Shown: positions 1-13,795, counted from the stretch's first letter. The stretch: 64,000 nt of DNA from Nageia nagi (GCA_050084985.1 JBITNC010000001.1:152086001-152150000), one strand, 5' to 3'. Notes: a model not told the origin generated them from the sequence alone. Numbers and translations are program-made.

Positions 1-739
1 TGGTAATAACAAGTATAATATGGGAACATGTATCATTTATGACAATTTGATGCTAGCTTCAAGATGTGTTGATACAAGTCATAGAGTGGATAAGCAACCC
101 AAAGACCCTATGGACCAAATGTGAATTAGTGATGGAACAAAAGGATAAGAGGAGAAAATGATTGGCATTGAATTTCTAACATACCCTATGATCATCATAA
201 ATCATGTAGATGCAAGGAGAATAATTATTGTTATTGTTGAATTCTTGATAAAAAATATGTTTGCAAAAATGTGTGGATTAATCTTACTCTACAGGATGAG
301 GTGACCATTGTAGGTAAAAATGTGTTTTCCCTTGTTTGGTATTTTCAAAAATTAAATTTTGAAATGGAGTGAAAAAAGATATACTTTAAAAATTATTATA
401 AAGTTAGAAAAATAAATTTAATGGGGTAAAAATTGAATATGAGTTTCCATATTATTACCACATAGTGCTAATAGTAAACACACTATTTGATAGAGACTAT
501 GGTCTCTTTAGAGTATGACATGATATTTAATAGCTAGAAAAATAATAGAGAAATGACCCTACTTAATTTTGTATTTTTCTGTTAGGTGTAGATAAGAGTT
601 GGCACTAAATTGTTAGCTAATAAAAAAGATTCTAAAGTATTAAATGCCATTACCATCATTCCAACTTTAAGCAAACCTAACCCAAAATTATTGAATGTGT
701 GAGGAGACATCCATTTGAACACATTTGAGCTCCTTTAGG

Positions 740-751
740 TATAAATAAAGG
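740..751 (+). promoter_or_regulatory. Probable LTR TATA box
   Basis: TATAAATAAAGG at 740-751 is conserved in the second copy at 48441. It lies about 820 bases into the LTR, so some 3.2 kb of R-U5 would follow. This is inferred from motif and conservation only. Confidence 0.5.
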
Positions 752-937
752 AGTAGAGCATTGAAAAAATACCAACAGCAAATACCTATCTATCTCTTGC
801 TATTTTCATTTTGTTTTGGTTATTCTCAAGCTTGGGGTAGAGTTACATGAAGAAAAGTCTCTATTTTCTTCTTCAAGTCAAAGTGCATTCTTTTACATTT
901 TTTTTATTTTATTAAGGTAGTCCTATTTTGAGATATT

Positions 938-1826
938 TAATATGATGTTTATCATAATGTTTGGTAAAGCTTCATAGAATTAATAGTTGTTAGAAGCATT
1001 GAATCATTTGCAAAGACATAGTGGTTCTTTTATTTACATATTGTTACCATGTCATTTTCTTTAAAAAGTAAAGAAATGGGATTTTCTTTTGTTATTCTTT
1101 TTTATTTAGATATAGGAGTGAAAAAAAAAATTATGTACAAATTGTATTATGATATTTTAAAGAAACTAGTCAAATATTCCCCCTTATGACTTTAGTTAGA
1201 ATTTAATGAATTTATTTTGACATAAATTTTATTAAATTCTTAATATAATATTTATTATAATAATTGATAAAGTTTTATCTAATTAATTATTGATTGAAGT
1301 GTTGTAGCATTTGAAAAGACATAATGGTCATTTAGTTTAAAAGTTGGTACCATGTCATTTAAAAAAAAAAAAATAGAGTGAAATTTTCTTTTGTTATTCT
1401 CTTTTTATTTAGATGTAGGAGTGGAAAACTTCACATCTAAATTATATTATCATATTTTGTAGAGACTAGTCAAATATCTTTTCTTATGCTTTTAGCTAAA
1501 GTTTAATAAATAACATAAATTTTATTAAATTCCTAATATGATGTTTATTATAATGATAAAGTTTCATTAATTGTTGATTGAAATGTTGTAACCTTTGAAG
1601 AGACATAGTGGTTATTTTATTCAAAGGTTGGTACCATGTCATTTTCTTTAAAAAGTAAAGGAGTGAAATGTTCTTTTGTTTTTATTTAGATGTAGATGTA
1701 AAAAATTTCACATACAAATTATATTATGTATCTTATGATATTTTAAGGAGATTAGTCAAATATTTCTCCTTATGCCTTTAGCTAGAGATTAATAAATTTA
1801 TTTTGACATGAATTTTATTAAAATCC
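938..1826 (+). repeat. Three tandem units of about 300 bp inside the long LTR
   Basis: Units start at 938, 1241 and 1534, and a fourth start with only partial similarity is at 1827. Each begins TAATATGATGTTTAT or a near variant. Each then has a TTGGTACCATGTCATTTT-type segment, an AGGAGTG(A/G)AA segment and a GACTAGTCAAATAT segment. The spacings are 303, 293 and 293 bases. The same array is in the other copy (48634, 48938, 49233, 49492), so it was in the parental LTR. Confidence 0.85.
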
Positions 1827-4800
1827 TAATATGATGTTTAGTAAAGAAATATTATTCAATTCATGTGAAAGTGGAGAAAAATGAAGTAATAAAAATATGT
1901 TTTATTATTATTATCTAAGTTTGTCAATTAAACAAATTAGTATCTAATGAGGTGATAAGTATGTCTAATATTTTTAAATAAGTAATTCAATAACTCTTTA
2001 GAATCTTGTATTAAATAAACTATGATTTTTAGATTATGATATTGGTATAATGTTTAGTAAAATAATTCAAATAGTACCAATTTCATTAATTAATTATTAA
2101 GGTATCTAAGACTTTATTGTAAATGATTTAATTATTTAAGATGGATTAATAAATAATAGATTAATGTACATTGATCAAGGAAAGGAGATAATTTTTTCTA
2201 AGGTATATAGTTAAATTTATTTGCATAATGGTCAAATTTAAAAAGGGTTTGTCCTCCTCCGTCCTAATACTTGATCCAACCATCAAGATCCAAGGGAATG
2301 ATCGATGTTCAATCCTAATTGTTCGAAGAATAATGGATATTCTCTATGCTCGAAGATCTATGGATGTGTTTCCACAAAAAGGCATAGAATGACTTAATAA
2401 GTAACAATGTTATATTTAATTTTTATTACGAGATGTTGATGATGAGTTACCAAATTCATTAAAGTGTATTAGCCTTATGATGTATTAATATCTTGTAATA
2501 AGTTTATGGAAGCTATGTCATTATCTTATATGTTGAAAAATGAAATTTTGAGATGTATTCAAGCTTATTGTAATTGATTATTAACTTAGAAATACTTAAT
2601 GAGGACTATGTTGTATGAATCTCTTGTTAGTATACTGAATGATAAATGAAGGGTACATGAAATTACTATCTCTTATTACATGTTAAGTTTTATGTTTTGA
2701 TAAATAGGAGTAAGAATTAATAATTGCTAGGTAGTAGTCATAGGCGAATTAGGTTCTTAATCTTGACAAATCCAAAATTATCCCAACAATTTAGAATTAA
2801 CCCTAGACTAGAATTAAGGTTCCAAATGATAATTTGTGAGCATTTGGGATATCTTAGGGACCCTTATAATCAAGTTGGATATCAATGGGACCCCATGAGG
2901 TAAATGAAATTATTCAAGATTTTTTTTAGATGAATGCAAGAAATATGGTGAAGAACCTTCACCAAGTAAACCTACCTTGCTAAATGATAAACAAAAGGAA
3001 TATTCTTTACATGAGGACCACTTAGCATTGCATTACTTTTGTAGCAATAGTGGAAAGATTCTCCCTAATAACTTGTTACTTTATATATCCAAGAGATCTT
3101 TTAAAAAATTAGATTTGTATACACAATACAATGTGTATGGGATAAGCAAGAAAATATGTGATTTCCTGCATAAGCTATAACTAAGACTTCTAAGGAACTC
3201 CTCATGGGAAAGAATGAATGGTGTTAAACTTTAGAACATGTCTTGTATCCACTATTGAAAACATTAGTTTATGGTCAATAGGACATAGGTGGTTCTTTTT
3301 ATCAACACATTTAAAAATAGATTAGACTAAACAACCAGTCAAGGATATTGTTTAATATCCATGGCTCCCCAAGTTATGGGCATGGGGATGTCAAACCACA
3401 TGGTGGGACTAGTTGATAGTTATGGGTAGGTTAGTACTCATATCCTTTGATAGGTGAATCAGGTGGGGATAGCAATTGAAAAAACTACTATTATTAGGTG
3501 AGGGTAATTAGTAATCATATCACTTGCAGTTAGCAAATAGGGATGTGATGATTGTTCCATAGGCAATGCTACTCACTCATAAGGAAGCTTGCCTAGGATA
3601 AGTTAATTGCTCCTATGAGATGGAAAGTTATCATCAGGAGATGATGACTAACTTAGTGGAAGTGTAATCTCTTGGGTGATATGGGCCTCAAGTAGAAAAC
3701 CATTACATCATAATCAAAAAGCCTATTGCACACAGGATGTGGAATAGGAATGGTGAGGTTATTTTTGAGGCATCTTTTTAATAGAGTGAGTGTTGAAAAG
3801 TGAACACCAAAAAACTTTATGAGGGTTGGTTACCTCGGGTTCTTAGCCAATCTTGCCATGTGAGTGCTAAGCTAGCTAGCAGCATATCAAACTCATGTGG
3901 GATCACCTAATTCATTCCTAGATCATTCGAGTGTTACAAAAAAAACATTAGGTCTTTGGTTGATGATAATTAGTGGATGTGTTACAATGATATTTCCTTT
4001 AGGCAAGATAAATTGAATAGTTGAGTTCACCAAAATGTAGACCCAAAATAATGCACTATTAGGACTACTTTGTAAATATTGATACATATATTAGAAATAT
4101 GGTAATAACATGTAACAAAAATGCAACAGTATTTACTAAGACTCTATATTCATTCCATTAATCAAAAAATGCACAAAGGAAATAGCATATATTCGTGAAC
4201 AAGTATGCCATCGGCACCCTAGAATTGGCACACCACCAATGTCATAGGATGAGCAAATTTACAAATGCAAACAAGAATGTAGCGATGATCAAATTATGGA
4301 ATAATAAAATGATGAATATACATGCAAACTTATAGAATAATAGATGCATAATATATATAGACAAAGCAAGTTACAATCCTTCAAATGATATTCAATTGAT
4401 AATCCTTGTATTAGCTTGAAATGATTATTAGCCCATGATTCACTCATGATATATAGGTCATCAAATGATGCCTTTATATATGATACAAGTTTACATGACT
4501 TTGGTATTTTTACCCCTTATATATTCCACAAGGGTCAAATACATGGCCTACACCTCTTTTATACGTTTTTAATCTATTTTTAAATAATACATTATTAAGG
4601 GATTAAAATGATTTATTAAATACATAAAGATTCATTTTGAGGCATCTACAATTCAAGATATTTCCATTTTCCATGAGGTCTTGAGGTGGATTTGGGTGGA
4701 TCCTTACTTGTTGGTTTTGAGTTTGTGTCAATGGTGATTCTCTTGGATCATCTCATGGTGGGAGGAGTTTGGTAAGTCTGTATAGGTGTTTTATGGGTAA

Positions 4801-7800
4801 GTTTGGATCATAGGGATTTGTGTACTCCCTAGTATGTAGTGTATTATTATGATAATGTTTTTAAGGATATGTGATTGAGACATTTATTTTTTAGAATGCA
4901 ATGTGGTGTCCATTTTTCTTAAGAATTTATGCTCCAATTTTTGGGAGTTTATTTATATTTGTAGATTATGCTAGGGTTGCTAATTTCTTAGTGTTCATGG
5001 GATGATGCATCTTAGGGGTTCCTCTCTATTTATCCTTAGTTTGACCCTTTTGTGTTATGTTGGATCATGGTTCATCTATTAGTTTATGCTCCCTAAATTC
5101 AATGGTTTTTGTTTCTCCTAGATGTATTTCTAGGTCTAAGTTAGTGATAGTGGATGTTTCTCCTTGTGACTCAAGGGGGAGGGAGGATTCCAATGGGAGG
5201 TAGTGGTCCCTTTGTAGATAGTTTTTTGAGCTCTCATATGGGTTTTTGGTTCTTAATATTTAATCCCCTTAATTGGTTTTATGTTATGGTTCTCTTGGTA
5301 TAGCTAGGGGTTTAAGGGTCTATGTTTTTTACTACTGGAGGGAAAGGTTTTCTCTTGTATTCTAATAGAGCTTGAACCTTATGACATAGGTGTTTCATTT
5401 TGTATATTATCATGTTTATCAATTTCTTATTCCTTATGGGACTCATGAGGTCCTATTTTGTTGGTGGAGAGTTGGTGTACCTTGTTCAGAGGTAGCAACA
5501 AGAATGCTACAAGAAGGGCCTAATTCATTCGGCATAAACATGCAAAAATTGAATTTATCGTAGCTTATCTAGTTGAATTCTTCTTGGATCCTATTTCAAA
5601 ATCTCACCTTTTAAGGTTTAATGACTAGTTATTCTTGAGTAGGAAGGTTTTAAATTTCAAATCTCTATAGGGATTTAGAATAAAGTAATAAAAGTGTGAA
5701 AGGTTTAACGTTAATCTTAAGAATTGTATAAGTTTTTTAACAAAAATAATTCTTCAAGGTTTTGAAAGTGTTCAAGCCTTCCTTTAGGTTGAGGGAAAAT
5801 ATTTGATTTTTTAGGCCATGGGGAGGTGGAGGTACATTCTTGAAACTACTTTTGATGTAAAAAGGTATCGTGGGCCTTTCAAAACCCAAAGGTTATTAGT
5901 TCTATAAAAATCACCTTTCGATTTATATATCAAAAAATACCTAAGGATCATGATTCCCAAAATGAACACATATAAATATGCACTTTATTGGAATAAATTA
6001 ATCATGAATACTAATATATAATTTATAGTTGGAACTCAGAACTAGATAGGCTTAAAGGTTTCCAATGTGGGGAAGTAGCTTATAAGCACTCAAAAAAATA
6101 GTTGTTAAAAAAATATGTTTAGGTTTTTTCAATGACCCAAAAGTTGAACCTTGCAGGCTTAATCAAACCCTTTTATTAAAATATATTCAAAATTAAATTA
6201 AGCATGAACAAATGTAAATTGAATAAGAATGAACAAATAGAAATAATATACCTACTTAATATGTCTAATTAAACAAGACCTTACAATTTGAAAGTGTTGA
6301 TTTGTCTTATATTTAAAATCATTCCTTGATGGTAAATTTAGATGTTAAATCATTCTTTGGTGGTTGTTTTATATTATTGAACTAATAACTCCAATCTACC
6401 ATATGGATCCTCATAATCAAGTCCTAAGAAGGCTTTAATTCAACTTAGGTAAAAAATTGTTGGTTCAATCTTCATGTATTAATTTCTTAAAATCATTATG
6501 GATTGAGTTGAGACAAAACTAATTTTTAGAACATATTATGTCATTAATCCAATTCAACAACATAAACTTTCATAAAAATTATCTCTCTAAACATAAATGG
6601 TACACTTGTATATATAAACGAGATTTGGGTGAAACATAGGGTAACAGGTATCATTTGGTGGAGGAATATTGTTGGATAACTAAACCACTAATGTAGGCAA
6701 TATTTCATTAGTTTCACTTATGTATGCAAGTCATTTATGTAAATATTATCAACTAGGGTGTCATCATTTGAGGATCAAGGGCTAATAAAAGGTGTATGGA
6801 AGGGGCTAATCACTAATGGTTAGCTAGTTAGGAGTACCTAAATGTTATTTTTAACATTAATTAACTAATGTTAATAATGAAATACAAAATTAAGTTATTA
6901 ACATTAATTAAAATTTATTAATATTAATGATGTAGAAAGGGGAAATGTATAGATTTGAGATGCCTTCAAGTATAATGATAGGATAATCTCCTTGAGAAAA
7001 ATGGGATCAAATATTTAAACATCAACTAAAGAAACCTACTTGGAATAGTTAATAATACAATAAATAAGAATAAAGGCCAAGGCCCTCATGGAATTATACT
7101 ATTAAAATAAGATATTTGATCCTATAGGTTGAATGACATTTGTAGAGATATAATGGAATATATTTAGAGATGGACATGATAGCATAAGGATGTTCAATTT
7201 ACTTAGTGAACCCTAAATCATTATATCTTAACTAGAGATATAATTGTATATTCTTGAAAACTTGAATATAAATGATGATGATATAGTTTCTTATGAATAT
7301 AAATACAAAATCATAAGTTTGGTTTACCATATACTATAGAAATTTTGGGTTAATAGAAATATTACTATCTTTAAAGGTAAATTATATATACAATATACAA
7401 AATAGTAGGAAATGGTAATTTATATATATATTTTTTTTAAGTTGGAGATATCCTTAAGAAAATATAAAATAAAGAATGATTAAAGAAAAATACTAGATCC
7501 ATAACCAAGGGAGTCTTAAAATTAATTTTTGATGGTAAAATAAAGGGAAATTAAGTTTTAGGAAGATTTATAATAATATTCCACTATGATATAGAATTCA
7601 ATGATAGTATGCTTTATATATAGAAAATGTTATAAATAATGAATCATAGTTATATTCATTAGTGTAATAGATTTAAAAAGATAAGAATCTACATGTAGAT
7701 ACAATATATATAGGTGAATCCAAAATAATAATTGAAGGTATTAGGAAAATATTATAGATAATTATTATATAATGGTACCTATAATATAATATTATAAAAT

Positions 7801-9920
7801 GCATGGAAAATATAATTATAATTTCCTATAAATATATAATAATATATATGAATAAAGCAATAGATAAATTGCTCGATTGGGCTATCAATAACCAAATTAT
7901 GTAGTATAATAATAGAGAAGATAATTTATCTAACCTTTTGAACCATATTACATATATTATTGATAATAAAATATATAAAACCTATACAAAATGAAGAATT
8001 GTATATATAAATAATAATAGTTAAGGATTTCTCTCTAGGCTCTCAATGCCCACATCCATGAAGGATTTTAGCTATGATATAAGAAGAAGGGCATAATAGA
8101 GGAAGTTATTACAAAATAATAATAAAAAATAAATTAGACTTTAATATTACAAGTAGTAGGGAAAATATAGGATATATTATTAAAGTTAAATCTAACTAGA
8201 TGATGGAACTTTCCTTCCAATTGATAAAGAATACAAAAGGTGTATACAAATGTAAAAGTAGTTTAAGTAAACCTTGGAAAGTGATACATAGATGATGAGA
8301 GAATCATAAAGAATTAGATAATAGTATTCTTAATTATGATTGTGCATTCAATGACTAAAGATCCTAATATGAAAACTAAAAATTTCAATGTGTATCATCA
8401 TCATGACAATGCTAACTATTAAATATAATTAACATAAGTAAATCCTAATTATTCTCTCTCATAAGCCTACATTAATTGATATAGCATGCAAATAATCATA
8501 TGGATTTACTTTAATAATATATAAAATATACCCAAGTATTACAATTCATATAAATATTACCTTACACCAAGTGATATTGATGTTTATATATCATTCTCAT
8601 GCTCAAAAGGATCGATGTATGATAAATCATATATCATTTAAGGAGAAGTTCATAATATTTTATTTATCCCTTAAATTATACAATTTACACAAAAATCATC
8701 AAGGAAACTAGTTAATCTCATAAACAAACTCAATCAAAAAATTTAATTTAAGGAATAAATCTACCATAGACCAAGCATTAGATCCTTGGCCATGGGAAGC
8801 CTTTAAAAAATGTACGTGCATGTATATTCACTATTTATTTAAGTGAAGGAGAGGCTAAGTTTAGACATAAAAAGGAGTCCTTCCATTAGGATGATATTAA
8901 TGTAGTGAGTAAATAAATGCAATTATTATGATAGGGTAAAGTACAATAAGTGGTTCCTAATTTAGATAATAATAAACAAGTAGGATACAAAAAGAAGAGA
9001 AGAATTATGAAATACTCTTCAATTTAAGATATTGGAAAGGACATAAATAACTTTATATATCCTCACCGTACTACATGATGAATAAGATAAAAAGAATAGA
9101 TACTAAGTATTATCTAATATAGTTTAAGAGAAAAAGAAAAGGATGAAGAAATATAACTCATACCAAATTACTTTGGGCTTTAATTGACAATCCTTTTTAA
9201 GGACCCAACTAGCAACTTCCTTAAAATAATAACCACATTCATTGTAATCTAAAAAACTAATAGATAGGAATACATTATTAATAAACCTTAAGATAGATTT
9301 TTGAGCATTATAATTGAAGTAATAGTCCATATAATATATCATAATTAATAAAAGAGGAGAAGGAACCACCAAGACTAGTTGAGAAAGCACAATATTGAAG
9401 TAATAAGAAATATCTTGATACAAGATAAAAATGGAAAAAGCATATATGTATAGCATAAGCATATAAATAATGAGAGCAATACTTACATGTGTGGTTTATA
9501 AGTCTTGCATTCATATGGAACTAGTACTTGATATGTAAGTAGTGTTCTAAACAACCCATCTATCTTATCTTATTTATAAAATTCCATCTAATTAGGATCA
9601 TGATGGTAGTTAGGTATAATTAGAATTATTACACTATTATTTTTTCTTTTTATACATCAAAAGTTTGTATATTTTGTTATTATGCAAAGTCCTTAAACAT
9701 ATGAACTAGTTAGCATATTTTGGTTGTATCATTTTGTCTAATTGGAAAGAAGGTAAATAACATCCAACCAAACACCATGTAATATAACCCTATTCCTTTC
9801 TATTGAAGAAAAAAAAAGATAATTCTATTTTTTTTAAGTTCACACTAATTTTTATTGTAGGGTTTAGTTGTTTATAAAGTAGAATTCCAAGATGTAATAC
9901 TAATCTAGTTTTTAACTTAT

Positions 9921-10084
9921 AATAGTTATAGTCATATTTTAATTATCCTTATTTATGTTCTATCTTTCTTATAAATATAATAGTTATAGGCATATTTTAA
10001 TTATCCTTATTTATGTTCTTTCTTTCTTTATAATAGTTATAGTCATAGGAAAAATAAGATAATTTTCTTTCTTATAAAACTTTG
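9921..10084 (+). repeat. Local tandem repeat, about 55-bp unit, three copies
   Basis: AATAGTTATAGTCATA or AATAGTTATAGGCATA recurs at 9921, 9979 and 10032. The first two are followed by TTTTAATTATCCTTATTTATG, and the third is truncated. Confidence 0.75.
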
Positions 10085-10511
10085 ATTTTCATACTTTATT
10101 CATCCTTATCTGATAATAGGTTTTTACTTGTCTATGTTTATTCATTTTCCTTAAAATTTATATTATATATACATTAAAATTTGATAGTTCATATGCTCTT
10201 TATGGGATAATTTTATTCCACTAATTCTAATACAAATGAGATGCTAAAGGATTTCTTTTTTGGAATGAAATTTTTATAATAACCTTTTATGAAATATGAT
10301 ATTAATATTGATATAATATTGGTAATTCATGTATTAAAATTTGAAAAAAAAATGTTATCATTATTAAATATATATTTAAAATCTATTTATTATAGTAGTT
10401 AATAGTTATATTATAAGTATAATTATATAAAATTCTAATTATAAATAAAGTTATTACAATTATTACATTATTATAAAGTATATTATAATTATATCCACTA
10501 CTCAAGGGTGA

Positions 10512-10512
10512 T

Positions 10513-10534
<22 letters not shown>
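10512..10534. repeat. (TA)n microsatellite
   Basis: An uninterrupted alternating TA run of about 11 units lies between GGGTGAT and AATTTATT. Confidence 0.9.
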
Positions 10535-10543
<9 letters not shown>

Positions 10544-10689
10544 AAATTAACTAATACAACTAAACAAAAGTCAAAATGCAACCGAACGATATTCAAAACA
10601 TGATGAAAAAATATGGCAAAAGGTCATCTCTTCATACCCAAACATATTGAAGTTTATTTATTATTAAAAAATCATGATAAAAAGTTTGA

Positions 10690-11167
10690 ATTACAATTAT
10701 GAAAGAGATTCTAAGCTTTGAAGAAGATAGAAGGAAGAACACTCTAATCGATAGATTTATGGGAATGTACTATCAAACAATGGATGACTACAGGAGTAGT
10801 ATAAATTGTGGTGCTCCCTATGGAACTCTTATTCTTTAAATTCCAAAATGAATAAGATCTCAACAAGCTTTTAGAGTTAAGACCTTGTTTCCTTGGTAAG
10901 AAAGGATTGGTTCTCAAAAAATGGCATCATGGATTTTGCTCAAAGACAAAGAATATCAACTTAATCCCCGCTTGAGTAAGATTACCTAAAATCCTTTTGA
11001 AATATTTAAATGTTAACATTTTGTTCATTGTTATTAGTTAATTAATTATGGTTGATAAAAATAAAATTTGAGAAACATATGACTGAATCCAAAGTGTGTG
11101 TCAATATCGACATTACCAAGGAACTTACGAAGGAGATTTTTTGGATGGAGGAGGAACTTAGGAGAAG
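10690..11167 (+). pseudogene. L1-type LINE ORF1, N-terminal (DUF4283-like) part
   Basis: Broken translations give LIDRFMGM near 10750, then KKGLVLKKWHHGF (about 10900-10945) and AWVRLPKI, then KVCVNIDITKELTKEI (about 11090-11140). This order matches the N-terminal RNA-binding domain of plant L1 ORF1 proteins. Several frameshifts and stops are present. The frame ends at 11167, where the element at 11168-13364 begins, and the matching zinc-knuckle part resumes just after that element. The assignment rests on recognised motif order, with no database search. The true 5' start is not visible. Confidence 0.6.
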
Positions 11168-11899
11168 TGTAGATAATTTAGAAATAAATTAAATAATTAA
11201 CTAATTTAATAAATACCCCTTGTATATGATCACTAGATGATATAAAAATTCCATAATTTGATAGATCTTTCCAAGTACATATAAAATAAGTGGTCACATG
11301 ATCCCTTTTGGATTAGAATTGATCATTTATAGATTGAAACATCATTTCATATAATTCAACATAGGGAGGCTTTCCAATGGTCCATTTTAGGGAAAATGGA
11401 TCCATGGTAGTCCTTTTTTGGGGATATAGATTTCAAGCTTCTTCCGTGATGGTCCTAGATGCATCCTTGATCGATCTACAACCCTACCAATAATTCATCT
11501 TAGGGAAAATAGATCGATAGTGGTCCTTTTTCTATGGATATAGGAATCCATCTTTTGGTACAATGGTCTTGGATGTGTCCTTGGTAGACCCTCATGCGTA
11601 ATATGGTAAAATGTGAACTTGATATCTAGGCATAACAACATCTAAGGATGAAGGTGGTTTCAAGAGATACTATTGTATTATGGAGCTCACATTGGACTTG
11701 CATGCCTTACCAAATATCATGTAATGATCTTCTTTTATAATTATTTTAACACTCTTATTTTGATCTACACCTTTCTTGATATTTTTATATTGCATAATCC
11801 TCTCTTGATATTTGCATATTACATCAATTACAATATTATTTATTAATAACATCAATAATTGATTTTAATAAAATATAAAATCAATTCTATGTGTCTATA
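11168..11899. repeat. Left direct repeat (putative LTR) of the 2.2-kb element
   Basis: It is about 110 bases longer than the right copy. The extra length is an internal tandem duplication: the CATTTTAGGGAAAATGGATC segment near 11390 recurs as CATCTTAGGGAAAATAGATC near 11500. Strong similarity to the other copy includes AAGTGGTCA(C/T)ATGA and GATATTTGCATAT. Confidence 0.7.
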
Positions 11900-12746
11900 G
11901 ATGCACCACTTTAGAAGTGTAATTCAAAATATAAGTATTTTAAATACATTCTAAAGTAAATTATGGAAGGAAGCCTCCATTGAAACCCCTCACTTGATGA
12001 TGCTTTGAACTTGATTATTCTTCATTCAGGATTCTACCAATCCCAAAATCATTAATATAAGTAGATTCTAATGGATTTGATTCTAGTGATAAGAAGACCA
12101 AGCACTAGACCCCAATGTTCCATTTGGAACCTTATGACTAAAACCTCCCTTGGTATATATGTCAAGGTCATATTGATTCTACTACTTGGATTAGGTTCCA
12201 CCAAGCCATAATATTCTCGAAATTGATAAGAAAAGATAATTTATAGTAGTTTGTCATTGAGGAATTTTTTATACCCTATACATGCTCCCTTTTGACTTGG
12301 TTTCCCCATGAATCTAATATAAATGGAGGGGATACAATATAAAAAATAATTATGAACCTCCTTTAATTATGTTTTTTTAATTGCTTTCCTACCAAATTGA
12401 TATTGGTATCTACTAGAAAATTGGCCAAATGTGTCAACATTAGTATCTAATGTAGTACTCAACATAAAATGAACTATCTAAAGTTCAACAATGATCTTCA
12501 ATCAACATAAATCCTATGCTTATGTTTACTATATACCACATTGCACTTTATAACTACATGATTTGTGATACATACCTTAGTATTGACATCTATCAAAGTA
12601 ATGGCTAATGCATCCATTTGGTATCTACCAAAGAAATTGCCAATGAATACTTAAGTAAAAAATAATATCAAAAGAAGCTTGTTTCATATCTACTTGAATT
12701 TTACCCCAAGGAAGAAAATTATTTGAAATATCCTAGGTCAACATTA

Positions 12747-13364
12747 TGTAGATACTTAAGAAATGAACTAAATAAATAAATATTTTAATAAATTACACTT
12801 AGAGATTATCTCTAAATTATATGAAAATCACACAATTGGATATATTTTTTTGAGTACATGTAAAACAAGTGGTCATATGACCCGTTTTAGATCAAAATTG
12901 ATCATTTATGAACCTAACATTATTTCATAGAATTCAACATAAGGAGGATTTCCAATGGTCTATTTTAAAGAAAATGGACCAAAAGTGATTCTTTTTCTAT
13001 GGATCCATGTGTTATGATACTTCTATGATGGTCTTAGATATGTCCTTGATTGATCATCATGCATGATATGGTGAATTGTGAACTTGAGCTCCAAGCATAA
13101 CAATATCCAAGTATGAAGGTGGTATTAAGAGATATCGTTGTATTATGGAACTCACTTTGGACTTATCTTCCTTACAAAATACCTTACAATTATATTATGT
13201 TATAGTTATTTGGACACTCTTCTTAGGATCTATACCTTTCTTTATATTTGCATATTACATTATCCTCTCTTGATATTTGCATATAACATCAATAACAATA
13301 TTATTTATTAACAACATGAATAATTCATTTTAATTAAATATAAAATCAAATTTATGTGTCTGAA
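12747..13364. repeat. Right direct repeat (putative LTR) of the 2.2-kb element
   Basis: It aligns with 11168-11899 from TGTAGATA to TATGTGTCT and lacks the internal duplication of the left copy. Decay is considerable, so the insertion is old. Confidence 0.7.
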
Positions 13365-13369
13365 AATAG

Positions 13370-13795
13370 CTTATTATCTATGAGAACCTTCTATTTTATT
13401 GGATAATTTATAACAAGTTTGATCATTATGCTTGAGAGTGTCCAAAAAAGAAATACAAAATAATATTAATAACAATAATGAAAAAAGAAATTATAGGAGA
13501 GATGATAAAAGAGAATAGCCGATCATGTGGGTAGACAAACCCAAAGAACTCAACACAATATTGAAACCATGATTTAACCACAAGAAATAATATTCAAAAT
13601 CCAACTAAAATTACCCAAGGAAACCAATTTATCATGCTTGAATGGATTTCATATGATAATCCTACCCCTAGTCAAATTCAAATTGAAGAAATACATGATG
13701 AAGGATCAAATTTAGAAGCTACAAGAATGGATTTGGATGAATTGGAAAGAAAAGAAAATGAATAAGGCAAAACTAAGAAGAACTAGTCATAGAAA
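13370..13795 (+). pseudogene. L1-type LINE ORF1, zinc-knuckle and C-terminal part
   Basis: The frame from about 13371 reads YENLLFY followed by NKFDHYA and ECPKKK. This is the position and spacing of the L1 ORF1 zinc knuckle (YENLPF-x-C-x2-C-x4-H-x4-C), with the first cysteines lost and one stop. A charged tail with few stops continues to about 13770 and ends in DLDELERKENE. It is the downstream half of the ORF1 interrupted at 11167, and ORF2 follows. It is not functional. Confidence 0.65.

Larger units (their letters stand above)
1..3986 (+). mobile_element. Long LTR of an unclassified LTR retrotransposon, 5' end cut by window edge
   Basis: The segment aligns over its full length with 47688-51658, which is a bounded solo LTR. 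About 78 bases of the left end lie outside the window. The right end is GTTACA at 3981-3986, against GTATTATA in the other copy, which fits decay of a terminal TACA. ATGAT (3987-3991) would be the right-hand target duplication. A TATA box at 740-751 sets the orientation. No primer-binding site follows 3986, so this is either a 3' LTR or a solo LTR. No coding capacity is conserved between the copies. The element family is unknown. Confidence 0.85.
3987..10685. other. Gene-free AT-rich stretch
   Basis: I found no supportable gene on either strand; the short open frames are AT-rich chance frames. Bases 4670-5470 are unusually rich in G and T on the plus strand and could be the 3' untranslated tail of a LINE, but no coding match was found. 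Small local repeats at 9921-10084 and 10512-10534 are listed separately. Confidence 0.6.
11168..13364. mobile_element. Non-autonomous LTR-like element inserted in LINE ORF1
   Basis: Two direct repeats (11168-11899 and 12747-13364) flank about 850 bases without coding potential. The repeats begin TGTAGATA and end near TCTATA/TCTGAA, fitting TG...CA-type termini after decay. The flanking LINE ORF1 is continuous in domain order on either side, which places both boundaries. AGAAG (11163-11167) and AATAG (13365-13369) may be a decayed 5-bp target duplication. I could not find a convincing primer-binding site or polypurine tract, so orientation is open. Confidence 0.6.

Noticed and set aside
2977-3180. 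67-codon open frame in the left LTR
   Set aside because: It lacks an ATG at its start, and the homologous place in the other LTR copy has a stop at the sixth codon. Not conserved.
4670-5470. G/T-rich plus-strand segment as a host gene or LINE tail
   Set aside because: No continuous frame or recognisable motif; only the composition is unusual.
9124-9514. Two overlapping minus-strand frames of 112 and 68 codons
   Set aside because: AT-rich, hydrophobic low-complexity translations in a gene-free region with no motif.
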